A stretch of 47,723 bases of DNA from JBCFBK01 sp038562555 (GTDB taxonomy: Bacteria; Bacteroidota; Bacteroidia; Bacteroidales; Prolixibacteraceae). Below, one piece after another: positions 25,928 to 33,994 of this stretch (within the stretch, counting starts at the first letter, position 1; each line of letters opens with the position of its first letter). The position numbers and the translations under genes are program-made. The stretch covers positions 1 through 47,723 of the forward strand of contig JBCFBK010000046.1 of NCBI GenBank assembly GCA_038562555.1, written 5' to 3'. A model generated the notes under the pieces. That model was not told the DNA's origin. It saw nothing but the letters and a program-made list of their open reading frames with translations, and searched no databases.

Positions 25928-28309
25928 ATGAAATTTACACTTAGTTTTGTCTTGCTTATTTTCCATATAAGCGCTGCTGTAGCCCAAACCGGAGCTATTT
26001 CAGGAATCCTAAAAACAATAGACGGGCAGCCTGCAGAATCTGTTAATGTGGGGCTAAAAGGCACTACCTTGGGTTCAATAGCAGATAAAAAAGGAAATTA
26101 TGAAATCCGAAAGGTTCCGGAAGGGAACTACATCCTGAACGTATCATTTGTCGGGCTGGAGTCGAAGGAACTTGCTGTTGAAGTCATTGCAGGGAAAACA
26201 ACTGTTGTTCCTGAAATTGTATTGAATGAAACCAGTCAGAAACTCGACGAAGTAATTATTTCTGCATCCAAAACCTACAAGGATAATTCACTGTCTTCCT
26301 CCATACGTTTAATGAGTCCGATACTCGAAACGCCGCAGAATATACAGGTTGTAACCGGAAAAGCACTGGAAGACCAACAAATAATCAGCATGAGCGATGG
26401 GGTTTTAAGGAATGTGAGCGGGGCGACCCGCATCGAACACTGGGGCGATATGTACACCAACATCACCATGCGCGGGTCTCAGATCCAGGCTTTTCGCAAC
26501 GGGTTTAACGTGGTCAATTCATACTGGGGGCCGCTTACCGAAGATATGAGTTTTGTAGACCATATCGAGTTTGTAAAAGGCCCGGCTGGTTTTATGCTGG
26601 CAAACGGCGATCCCAGCGGTTTATACAATGTCGTGACCAAAAAACCGACGGGAATAAAGAAAGGTGAATTTACACTGACCACGGGAAGCTATGATCTGTA
26701 TCGCGCCACCCTTGACCTTGACGGGAAATTAAGCCGTGACGGGCGGCTGCTTTACCGCTTAAATATAGCCGGTCAAAATAAAAATTCTCACCGCGCCAAC
26801 GAATTCAACAACCGGCACAGCGTTGCTCCGGTGGTCTCCTACCAGCTTGACGACCGTACCCGGTTAACCCTGGAATATACCTGGCAACATTCAAATATGT
26901 CTGATGTCGGCTCGTTTTATGTGTTCTCGACCGAAGGATACGCTACTCTGCCTGTTGATTTTACCACCTTACCTCCCGGGTTGGCTCCAACCATAACGAA
27001 CGACCACAGCTTGTTCGTAAATCTTCAGCACGAAATCAATAAAAACTGGAAATTAACCGCACAGGCCGGCTATTTCAATTTTAAGCAGGAAGGAAGTGAT
27101 TTGTGGCCTGCCGCTGTAAATGCCGACCGAACGATGATCCGTGCGCTTTCCTTCTGGGATGCAAAAAGTGAAATGACCCTGGGGCAGGTTTTCATAAACG
27201 GGAAAGTGAAAACGGGTTCGGTAAGTCATGCTATTCTGAGCGGATTAGACGTCGGAACAAAAAAATATATGGCCGACTGGAGTCAGAATCACCTGTTAGA
27301 TTCGGTCGGCGCAGAATTTAATACGGCCTCCCCAAGCTATTCGCCACCCGTCAACGGCTATCCCATCCCCGACCGTAGCCTGAACCTGGAAGCCCGGGCG
27401 GTTTACAGTGGCGGATTGATCGATCAACGGTACACGGGGCTGTATCTTCAGGATGAAATGGGTTTTATGGAAAACAAGATCAGGCTCACACTTGCGGGCA
27501 GATATACCTTTGTCAGCCAATCGGCCTGGGGAGGTTCGCCCGATGAAGCCAAACACTTTTCTCCGCGTGTCGGATTAAGCGCGTCAATAGACAAACAGAC
27601 ATCGGTTTATGCACTTTACGATCAGGCCTTCACGCCGCAGTCGGGCATCCTGTCGAATGGGAAAGATGTTCAGCCAATTACCGGGAACAACACTGAATTC
27701 GGGATAAAGAAAGACTGGGGACAAGGACGGTGGAATACCACACTGGCCCTTTACCGAATCGTAAAAAACAACGAATTGACCGGAGATCCCAACAGTGATC
27801 CCAACTCGGGCCTGAGTATTGAACTGGGGCAGAAAGAAGCAAAGGGGATTGAATTCGATTTGCGCGGAGCGATTGCTCCGGGACTTAACCTTGTTGCCAA
27901 TTACGCCTATACCGACTCGAAAGTAACCAAAGTAGCCGAGGGTGTAACTTCTGTCCGGGTTGGTGACGTGATCCCCGGATTTGCCAAACACACGGCAAAC
28001 AGTTGGCTTAGCTACAAAACACAAAACGGAATCCTGAAAGGCACCGGAGTTTCGCTCGGCTTTACATACCTGGTTGACCGTGCTACTGCAACCTGGAGCA
28101 AAACGGATGATATAAAAAATCTGCCCGATTATTTTAAACTCGATGGCGGCATTTTCTGGGAAAAAGACAAGGTGAAGATTACTGCAAATGTGTTCAATAT
28201 TTTAGACGAATACCTCTACAGTGGCGGGTATTACGAATACCTGCACGCCTATTACTGGCAAACCGAAGCCCCGCGAAACTTCAGGTTAAGTCTCGCCTAC
28301 CGCTTTTAA
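25928..28309 (+). CDS. TonB-dependent siderophore receptor
   Basis: 793 residues. Signal peptide (LSFVLLIFHISAAVAQ), CarboxypepD_reg-like domain (AISGILKTIDGQPAESVNVG in parts, to about 100), plug (SPILETPQNIQVVTGKALED, NVSGATRIEHWGDMYTNITMRG in parts, VKGPAGFMLANGDPSGLYNVVTKKP in parts) and a siderophore-receptor barrel ending RNFRLSLAYRF. The plug sequence GLYNVVTKKP is typical of hydroxamate/ferrichrome-type receptors. It is followed by a PepSY membrane protein and a diflavin reductase, a logical set for importing and reducing ferric chelates. Confidence 0.93.
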   Translation: MKFTLSFVLLIFHISAAVAQTGAISGILKTIDGQPAESVNVGLKGTTLGSIADKKGNYEIRKVPEGNYILNVSFVGLESKELAVEVIAGKTTVVPEIVLNETSQKLDEVIISASKTYKDNSLSSSIRLMSPILETPQNIQVVTGKALEDQQIISMSDGVLRNVSGATRIEHWGDMYTNITMRGSQIQAFRNGFNVVNSYWGPLTEDMSFVDHIEFVKGPAGFMLANGDPSGLYNVVTKKPTGIKKGEFTLTTGSYDLYRATLDLDGKLSRDGRLLYRLNIAGQNKNSHRANEFNNRHSVAPVVSYQLDDRTRLTLEYTWQHSNMSDVGSFYVFSTEGYATLPVDFTTLPPGLAPTITNDHSLFVNLQHEINKNWKLTAQAGYFNFKQEGSDLWPAAVNADRTMIRALSFWDAKSEMTLGQVFINGKVKTGSVSHAILSGLDVGTKKYMADWSQNHLLDSVGAEFNTASPSYSPPVNGYPIPDRSLNLEARAVYSGGLIDQRYTGLYLQDEMGFMENKIRLTLAGRYTFVSQSAWGGSPDEAKHFSPRVGLSASIDKQTSVYALYDQAFTPQSGILSNGKDVQPITGNNTEFGIKKDWGQGRWNTTLALYRIVKNNELTGDPNSDPNSGLSIELGQKEAKGIEFDLRGAIAPGLNLVANYAYTDSKVTKVAEGVTSVRVGDVIPGFAKHTANSWLSYKTQNGILKGTGVSLGFTYLVDRATATWSKTDDIKNLPDYFKLDGGIFWEKDKVKITANVFNILDEYLYSGGYYEYLHAYYWQTEAPRNFRLSLAYRF

Positions 28310-28334
28310 CCGGATTTCCGGATTGATTGCCCGG

Positions 28335-28371
28335 TTGAAATTCTGTCGCGCTTGCCGCGACGGAATTTCAA
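28335..28371 (+). terminator. Hairpin after the siderophore receptor
   Basis: TTGAAATTC (28335-28343) with GAATTTCAA (28363-28371), and GTCGCG (28345-28350) with CGCGAC (28356-28361), separated by one mismatch; the loop is CTTGC. A short AT-rich stretch follows. Placed between receptor and PepSY genes, it probably gives higher receptor expression than the downstream genes. Confidence 0.6.
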
Positions 28372-28416
28372 TTTATTAGTTGAATACATAAACGACATGG
28401 TAAAAACTGACAACGC

Positions 28417-29535
28417 ATGACATTTAAACAGATTACAGGAAAACTTCATCTCTGGCTGGGATTTGTTTCCGGAATTATTGTCGCTTTTCTGGGTATAACC
28501 GGTTGTATGCTGGCTTTTCAGCACGAGATTGAACAGATAACCAATCCGTATCAGTTTGTTGACGTTCAGGAAAAGCCGGTTCTTCCACCGTCAACACTTC
28601 ACGAAACAGCGGTACAGGCTTTACCCGAAAAGCATATTCACGGGATTGCCTACCGGGAACCGGGTAAAGCAGTTGTCGCCACTTTTTACAGCGAGGAGTA
28701 TTATTATCTGGTTTATTTAAACCCTTATTCGGGCGAAGTGCTTAAAGTGAAAGACATGAGCCGGGATTTCTTCCGAATCATCGTCAACGGGCATTTTTAC
28801 CTTTGGCTTCCGCCTGCCATCGGGCAGCCTGTTGTCGCTACAGCTACCCTGATTTTCGTTTTTATGCTGATAAGCGGCATCATTTTGTGGTGGCCCCGAA
28901 AAAGCCGGTTCACCAGGCAAACATTCTCGGTTAAATGGGGCAACTCAGAACGCTCAACTCTTGATTTGCACCGGGTGCTTGGTTTTTATGCCTCGTGGAT
29001 TTTAATTTTCATCACGTTCACCGGGTTGGTCTGGGGATTTCAGTGGTTTGCCCGGTCAACCTACTGGTTGGCTTCCGGAGGCAAACAACTCACTGAATTT
29101 TACATGCCGGTGGTCGATTCTATTCCTGCACAAAAATCAGAAATTCCGGCTGTTGATGTTTTGTGGCAACGCATGTCCAAAGAATACCCATCGGTAAAAA
29201 TGCTCGAAGTTCATATTCCTGAAAACGACAGTTCGGCCATTGAAGTGGCCGCCAATCCCGACGACCAAACCTACTGGAAAGCCGATTACCGGTACTTCGA
29301 TCAATACACACTGAAGGAAATTGAGGTGACCCATCTGTATGGCAAATTAAGTAACACAACGGTGGCCGACAAAATTGCCCGCATGAATTACGACATCCAT
29401 GTAGGCGCCATTGCAGGGCTGGCCGGTAAAATCCTGGCATTTTGCGCCAGTTTAATGGCCGCTTCCCTGCCGGTTACCGGCTTTCTGATCTGGCGAAGCC
29501 GGCAAAAGAAGCGGCAAAGACCGCTTTTTCAGTAA
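28417..29535 (+). CDS. PepSY-associated transmembrane protein (iron-uptake type)
   Basis: 372 residues with four transmembrane segments: about 8-34 (LHLWLGFVSGIIVAFLGITG), 133-158 (ATLIFVFMLISGIILWW), 186-208 (ASWILIFITFTGLVWGFQWF) and 338-362 (ILAFCASLMAASLPVTGFLIW). Between them are PepSY-like periplasmic parts (YLVYLNPYSGEVLKVKDMSRDF). Histidines sit at the membrane edges: KLHLWLGF, DLHRVLGFYASW and YDIHVGAIAGLAGK, consistent with haem-binding inner-membrane reductases. Family members flank siderophore receptors and are thought to pass electrons to ferric siderophores in the periplasm. It comes 107 bp after the receptor and 33 bp before the diflavin reductase. Confidence 0.9.
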   Translation: MTFKQITGKLHLWLGFVSGIIVAFLGITGCMLAFQHEIEQITNPYQFVDVQEKPVLPPSTLHETAVQALPEKHIHGIAYREPGKAVVATFYSEEYYYLVYLNPYSGEVLKVKDMSRDFFRIIVNGHFYLWLPPAIGQPVVATATLIFVFMLISGIILWWPRKSRFTRQTFSVKWGNSERSTLDLHRVLGFYASWILIFITFTGLVWGFQWFARSTYWLASGGKQLTEFYMPVVDSIPAQKSEIPAVDVLWQRMSKEYPSVKMLEVHIPENDSSAIEVAANPDDQTYWKADYRYFDQYTLKEIEVTHLYGKLSNTTVADKIARMNYDIHVGAIAGLAGKILAFCASLMAASLPVTGFLIWRSRQKKRQRPLFQ

Positions 29536-29568
29536 CGGGAAATTATAAATCTGTTGAAATATAAGACC

Positions 29569-31194
29569 ATGTTTGGAACTGCAATCAAGAAAATATTCAG
29601 AAAACCAACCGATCAGCGAACAGGTGAAGTTGTTATTTTATACGGGAGTCATTCCGGCAATTCGGCGTTCATTGCAAAAGAAGCGCAAAAGTACCTGAAA
29701 AAGAACGGGCTTTCGGCAACTGCCTGCAATATGGCAAAATATGAGTTCCGGAAGTTGACGAATGAAAAATCGGTATTGATCATTGTCAGCACACAGGGTG
29801 AAGGCGATCCGCCCGATTCGGCCCAAAAATTTTATAACAACCTGTTTGCTGAAAATGCGCCATTGCTGACCCACCTGCAATTTGCCGTTTGCGCGCTGGG
29901 CGACAGCAGTTACGAGCAATTTTGCAAAACAGGCAAAGATATCGACCGGCGGTTGGAAGAACTGGGCGCTGTTCGCTTTCATCAGCGGGTCGATTGCGAT
30001 GCGGAATTTCATCAGGCCGCTTCGGGATGGGTTTCGGAAGTTTTCCTGAAATGCAAAGTCAGCGAAACAGAAGCTACACCAGCACAGCTTAATACCGAAA
30101 GCCCGCGTCAGGTTCATCAGGCGGTTGTCCGTGAAAAGGTGAGGTTGAATGCAGGATCGCTGTGTGAAACCTATCATCTGGTACTGGCAACCGGGCCGGA
30201 ATTTCATTACCAGCCAGGCGATTCGGTTGGCATTGTACCGCAAAATCAGGAAAAACTGGTTGAGCAGATTTTGAAAAGGCTTGACTTTCCAGCCGAAATT
30301 ACTGTTGCTTACAACAACAAAACGGTTTCATTGAAGGAATTACTGACCCGTCGGTTTGAACTGACCGCTGTCAGTAAAAAACTATTGGAAAACTATCAGC
30401 GACTTACGCAAAACAAGGATCTGGAGAAACTGCTGAAAGATGAAGAAAAGTTGCCGGATTATCTTCATCATCGCGATTTACTGGATTTAATCACCGATTT
30501 CCCGTTTTCGGCAAATCCCGGAGATCTTGTTTCTGTTCTTCGAAAACTCCAGCCCCGGTACTATTCCATTTCTTCCAGTCAGCAGAAACATCCCGGCGAA
30601 GTTCACCTCATTGTAAAATTGATAAAATCCGAGAAAAACGGACGTGTTCGTTCCGGAGCCTGTTCTTCGTACCTGAACCAATGGATCGAAGTTGGTCAGA
30701 AAATCAATTTGCAATTAATACCCAATGAGCAATTTTACCTGCAAACAAATGGAGCACCCATGATCATGATTGGCGCCGGAACCGGAATCGCTCCGTTCCG
30801 TGCTTTTTTGGAAGAAAAAGAAAGTTTGCAGATCGCTGGAAGAAGCTGGTTGTTTTTTGGGGAAAAGTATCAGAAATATGATTTTTTTTATCAGGAAGAA
30901 TGGGAACACTGGTTAGAAAGCAAGCGGTTGGAACGCATTGATCTGGCGTTTTCGCGCGATCAGACGGAGAAAGTGTATGTGCAGCACAAAATTGAAGAAC
31001 AAAAATCTGATTTCTACGACTGGCTGATCCAGGGCGCTCATATTTATGTATGCGGCTCGGTGGCCATGGGACACGATGTCCGAAAAGCCATTTGCGGGGT
31101 GATCCAATCGGCCGGAGAAAAAACAGAACCGGAAGCTTTGGCGTTCTGGGAAAAAATGATCGGGGAAAACCGGATCCATCAGGATCTCTATTAG
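29569..31194 (+). CDS. Diflavin (CysJ-like) NADPH reductase, FMN/FAD
   Basis: About 541 residues from ATG 29569 (a TTG at 29554 is also in frame). An FMN-binding flavodoxin domain (ILYGSHSGNSAFIAKEAQKY, STQGEGDPPDSAQKF, CALGDSSYEQFCKTG) is joined to a ferredoxin-reductase module: YQPGDSVGIVPQN, the FAD motif RYYSISSSQ, the second flavin motif GACSSYLNQ, and NADPH motifs MIGAGTGIAPFRAFLEE, LFFGEK and VCGSVAMGHDV. It ends in HQDLY with an aromatic last residue like CysJ. No sulfite reductase hemoprotein is nearby. Behind a siderophore receptor and a PepSY protein it most likely supplies electrons for ferric-siderophore reduction. Confidence 0.92.
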   Translation: MFGTAIKKIFRKPTDQRTGEVVILYGSHSGNSAFIAKEAQKYLKKNGLSATACNMAKYEFRKLTNEKSVLIIVSTQGEGDPPDSAQKFYNNLFAENAPLLTHLQFAVCALGDSSYEQFCKTGKDIDRRLEELGAVRFHQRVDCDAEFHQAASGWVSEVFLKCKVSETEATPAQLNTESPRQVHQAVVREKVRLNAGSLCETYHLVLATGPEFHYQPGDSVGIVPQNQEKLVEQILKRLDFPAEITVAYNNKTVSLKELLTRRFELTAVSKKLLENYQRLTQNKDLEKLLKDEEKLPDYLHHRDLLDLITDFPFSANPGDLVSVLRKLQPRYYSISSSQQKHPGEVHLIVKLIKSEKNGRVRSGACSSYLNQWIEVGQKINLQLIPNEQFYLQTNGAPMIMIGAGTGIAPFRAFLEEKESLQIAGRSWLFFGEKYQKYDFFYQEEWEHWLESKRLERIDLAFSRDQTEKVYVQHKIEEQKSDFYDWLIQGAHIYVCGSVAMGHDVRKAICGVIQSAGEKTEPEALAFWEKMIGENRIHQDLY

Positions 31195-31211
31195 AAAGAT
31201 TGGCAGGTTGG

Positions 31212-31243
31212 ATTGTCATGTGAGCAAAGTTTCAGTATTTTTG
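31212..31243 (+). promoter_or_regulatory. Promoter of the DinB gene, duplicated at 35165
   Basis: -33-like ATTG (31212-31215), 20-base spacer, -7 box TATTTTTG (31236-31243), a full TAnnTTTG match. The ATG at 31265 is 21 nt downstream. The block 31219-31266 is repeated at 35165-35210, where the -7 box has decayed to TATTTTTA. Confidence 0.55.
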
Positions 31244-31264
31244 CGAAGTGATAACCAACTTACT

Positions 31265-31744
31265 ATGATTAACGAATTTGAGCCAATTGTACAGGGCATT
31301 GTTGCCCGCGTCAGCGAATGGGAAGACCGGTTGCTTCAGTTGCCGCACGAAGTGATCAGTCAGCGGCGAAATTCCCAGCAGCGTACCATTAAGCAGATCG
31401 TCGGGCATATGATCGACTCTGCGTCGAACAATACGCACCGCATGGTCCATCTGCAGTACCAGCCCGGCCCGTTCAGCTTTCCGAATTATGCCACCTTCGG
31501 CAATAACGACCGCTGGATTGCCATCCAGAATTATCAGGATGAAAACTGGCATAACCTGGTGCAGCACTGGAAATATGCCAATCTCCACGTGGCGCATGTC
31601 ATCACCCATATCCGGGAAGATAAACTGAACAATCAATGGATTGCCGGACCTGGGCAACTGGTCTCGCTGAAAGCTATGACAACGGATTATCTCCGGCATC
31701 TCGAACTTCATTTGGGAGAAATAGAGGAAATCCTTAAGCAATAA
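31265..31744 (+). CDS. DinB-family protein (putative metal-dependent four-helix enzyme)
   Basis: 159 residues from MINEFEPIVQGIVARVSEWE; the frame starts upstream at 31208, but that part lies in the promoter. DinB/YfiT metal ligands are recognisable as the His of IVGHMIDSA (about 54), of VAHVITHIREDK (about 118-122) and of the last helix. Members act as thiol transferases or have unknown function. The promoter and the last codons recur at 35165-35226 as a deletion scar, so this is the intact copy of a duplicated gene. Confidence 0.85.
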   Translation: MINEFEPIVQGIVARVSEWEDRLLQLPHEVISQRRNSQQRTIKQIVGHMIDSASNNTHRMVHLQYQPGPFSFPNYATFGNNDRWIAIQNYQDENWHNLVQHWKYANLHVAHVITHIREDKLNNQWIAGPGQLVSLKAMTTDYLRHLELHLGEIEEILKQ

Positions 31745-31785
31745 AGCGCCCGCATTGTTGCTGCATACAGGCTCAGCCTTTCAGA

Positions 31786-32040
31786 AAATCAACAAAATCA
31801 ATTAAGAACATCAAAATGCAGATAAGAAAATACGACAAGATGACCGACGAAAGCAGGTTGATGAAAATGATTGGCTATCGAATAGGTTCGATTTTTGAAG
31901 TTCCACGCCAATAGTCAATTATTGGTACAGGAGATGCAGGGATTAAACAATTCTTTATTGATAATTATCCGGAACCGATATTTGAAAATGGAATTCAGTT
32001 AAAGCATATGATCATGTTAAAAATGGACTTGAAATAAAGT
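31786..32040 (+). pseudogene. Twice-deleted copy of the GNAT module found at 36236-36826
   Basis: Near-identical to 36236-36826 but with two internal deletions. The first joins ATGAAAATGATT to GGCTATCGAATA, leaving a 32-codon in-frame mini-ORF (31816-31914) that contains the first 19 and the last residues of the acetyltransferase. The second removes about 45 bp from the following GNAT-tail fragment. Junctions show 2-3 bp of matching sequence. The catalytic acetyl-CoA region is gone, so the enzyme is dead. The rest of the 411-bp gap 31745-32155 holds only the LytTR tail at 32061. Confidence 0.85.
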
Positions 32041-32060
32041 CCAACCGCTAATAATTTATA

Positions 32061-32113
32061 AAACCCGGAATCGACAATCTTGTTCTGATCAGCAGAATCG
32101 GGTTGAATTCAGG
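32061..32113 (+). pseudogene. LytTR C-terminal tail fragment (copy 2)
   Basis: AAACCCGGAATCGACAATCT and following bases match the end of the LytTR gene (35018 onward) and the fragment at 36850. It has a 1-base and a 3-base deletion that break the frame after about 11 codons. The outer pair AACCCG/CGGGTT and the inner palindrome CTGATCAG are kept. It lies directly after the deleted GNAT module, in the same order as at 36850. Confidence 0.75.
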
Positions 32114-32155
32114 TTGACGCTCAAAGAAACGCTGTGCAAAATTGGCGGTAAACGA

Positions 32156-32641
32156 TTAGGGTATTTGTGCCATTGGCTGCGAAATAATGTATTTCAACCG
32201 GCAACCGGCAGCGACCGGATTTTTCGATTCCCTGAGGGGACGGCCCCCGAATAACTGATAAACAGGAACAATTTCGTTACCGTTATTTTTTTCAAAGCGA
32301 ACAATTTCAACCGATTGAATGGTATCCGGGATCTTTCCGCCGAACCATTCCGGATCATCCTGCTGTTTCCAGGTTACCAGATACAGCACTGAGCCTTCGG
32401 GATAGTTGCCGTCGCTGTAGGACCGGGCAGACCGAAACGCCGGGTCATTCCCGTACAAGGTACTCATTTCGTTTGCTGAGGGATTGATAAATGAGCTGAT
32501 TACTTTTTGCCGTAAAGGATTTTCGGGTAGCTGATCCTGCTTCGTTACCGAGGCAGCCTGGTTAAGTTCCGCATGATTCCCGTTGTGGCAGGCGCCCAAA
32601 AGAAACAGGGCGGCCATCATCATGTATTTAAAAGTTTTCAT
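32156..32641 (-). CDS. Small lipoprotein, cytochrome P460-like without haem-attachment motif
   Basis: 161 residues. Lipoprotein signal MKTFKYMMMAALFLLGAC with Cys 18. The mature part (YSDGNYPEGSVLYLVTWKQQ, DDPEWFGGKIPDTIQSVEIV) resembles the P460-like segment of the neighbour (DPWPDGVVFAKVAWKE), but there is no CXXCH, so covalent haem is not expected. It lies 140 bp downstream of the haem protein on the same strand and is probably expressed with it. The family assignment is by motif resemblance only. Confidence 0.6.
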   Translation of the reverse strand: MKTFKYMMMAALFLLGACHNGNHAELNQAASVTKQDQLPENPLRQKVISSFINPSANEMSTLYGNDPAFRSARSYSDGNYPEGSVLYLVTWKQQDDPEWFGGKIPDTIQSVEIVRFEKNNGNEIVPVYQLFGGRPLRESKNPVAAGCRLKYIISQPMAQIP

Positions 32642-32781
32642 ATGTTTATATTTTCAAATTAACCGTGTATAACCTGCGTACTAAACTTGATTACTTTTCT
32701 AAAGGACATCGACGTATGGAACTCGCATATAAACATCAACTCGGGCGGATGCCGCGGCTTCCATGCTCGTTTCATCAGTGT

Positions 32782-33807
32782 TTAATTTAGTGTCGTAAGA
32801 TTTAAAGGAGCGGTAAACACGTAGTCGTTATCTTTTTGCGGAGCATGGCAGGAGATACATTCGTTGGTGAAACCGGAGTCTTTTCCGTAGGGTTTCAGGT
32901 CCATACCCCGCCAGCGCGCCCAGCCCCAACCTTTGGTATCTGCATACTTTTTCGAATCTTTGATCATGAATTCGGCCTGGTAAAATTCGCCGGGCGTGAT
33001 GTTCCCATTGCCGTCAGTTTTTTCCTTCCAGGCTACTTTGGCAAATACGACGCCGTCGGGCCAGGGATCAGTGTGCTGATCTTCGATGGCCTTTACAGCA
33101 ACATCATTGGCAAAAATTACGCGCATCGTTTCATTGTCGAAACGGTCGGTTGTGCTGACGGCTTTCCAGCTTCCGTACCCTTCAATGTACTGAATACCGT
33201 TAGGTGCGGGCTGAACGGCAGGCTTCCCGGCAGACCGGACGTCAACATGGACTGCATCCGGGGCAACGGGCTCAACGGCGGGCTTTTGCCTCTGGTTCTT
33301 CAACTGCGCGTCCGGCGCTGAAACTTCACTGGTCGCTGTCGTTTTTCGGGGAGCCAAACCGGCGATATACTGCTTCAGAACAGCCACCTTTTCACTTGTC
33401 AGCTTCGCTTCCGGATGAACCATCGTATAACTGGCCAGGGGCATTTCCTTTTCCAGGATTTTGTTCAGCGAATAAAATAACTGCGCTTTTTGCTGGGGCG
33501 GCGTCAGTTCATTCCATTTCGAAAAATTTAAAGCGGCCTTTCCTTTTGTGATATGCGAAGCCACCAGGAAACTGGCCGGCGTGATTTTATCGAACCATGA
33601 AAGCCTGTTTTCGTCCGAGTGACAGGCGAAACAGGAACTGCTTAAAATAGCCTTCACGTCTTCGGGAGCCTGAATTTCGGCCCCGGCTGTCTGCGTTGCC
33701 GTTCCGTTTAGTGTTTCCCAATCCGGGTGGATCAACTGACTTAAAAGGAAAAAGATGAACAGGGCCGGAATCGCCCACAACCATGTTCTGCGTGTTATTT
33801 TCTCCAT
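32782..33807 (-). CDS. Membrane-anchored dihaem protein: haem-binding domain fused to cytochrome P460
   Basis: 341 residues. An N-terminal membrane anchor (WLWAIPALFIFFLLSQLI) is followed by a haem-binding domain with SSCFACHSDENRLSW (CXXCH at about 58-62) up to about 150. After an Ala/Pro-rich linker comes a cytochrome P460 domain (MRVIFANDVAVKAIEDQHTD, PWPDGVVFAKVAWKE, KGWGWARWRGMDLKPYG) with ECISCH near the end. P460 proteins oxidise hydroxylamine or detoxify NO-type species in other bacteria; here that role is inference. A -7 box TACTTTTG (minus strand, 33838-33831) with TCTG 20 bases upstream precedes the start by 23 bp. It is divergent from the LytTR regulator. Confidence 0.85.
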   Translation of the reverse strand: MEKITRRTWLWAIPALFIFFLLSQLIHPDWETLNGTATQTAGAEIQAPEDVKAILSSSCFACHSDENRLSWFDKITPASFLVASHITKGKAALNFSKWNELTPPQQKAQLFYSLNKILEKEMPLASYTMVHPEAKLTSEKVAVLKQYIAGLAPRKTTATSEVSAPDAQLKNQRQKPAVEPVAPDAVHVDVRSAGKPAVQPAPNGIQYIEGYGSWKAVSTTDRFDNETMRVIFANDVAVKAIEDQHTDPWPDGVVFAKVAWKEKTDGNGNITPGEFYQAEFMIKDSKKYADTKGWGWARWRGMDLKPYGKDSGFTNECISCHAPQKDNDYVFTAPLNLTTLN

Positions 33808-33830
33808 GATCTTAAATTTGAATTTCAGTC

Positions 33831-33862
33831 CAAAAGTACCCCGCTGTCAGCGCTTTTGCAGA
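33831..33862 (-). promoter_or_regulatory. Promoter of the P460/haem gene
   Basis: Minus-strand TACTTTTG (33838-33831) matches TAnnTTTG; TCTG (33862-33859) lies 20 bases further upstream, one mismatch from TTTG. It lies in the 187-bp region shared with the LytTR gene. Confidence 0.45.
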
Positions 33863-33994
33863 AAGAAGTATCGTGAATGGGAGAAAACGGGGACTGAAGC
33901 CGAAAAAAACGATCTAAACGGATCGTGGTGGTTTCGCAGTCTAAACAAATCAACTTGTTTTTCCTTTATTATAGCATCTGTTTAGCAGGATCAT

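Noticed and set aside
29554..29568. TTG start for the diflavin reductase
   Set aside because: An ATG follows five codons later and the flavodoxin domain does not need the extra residues.
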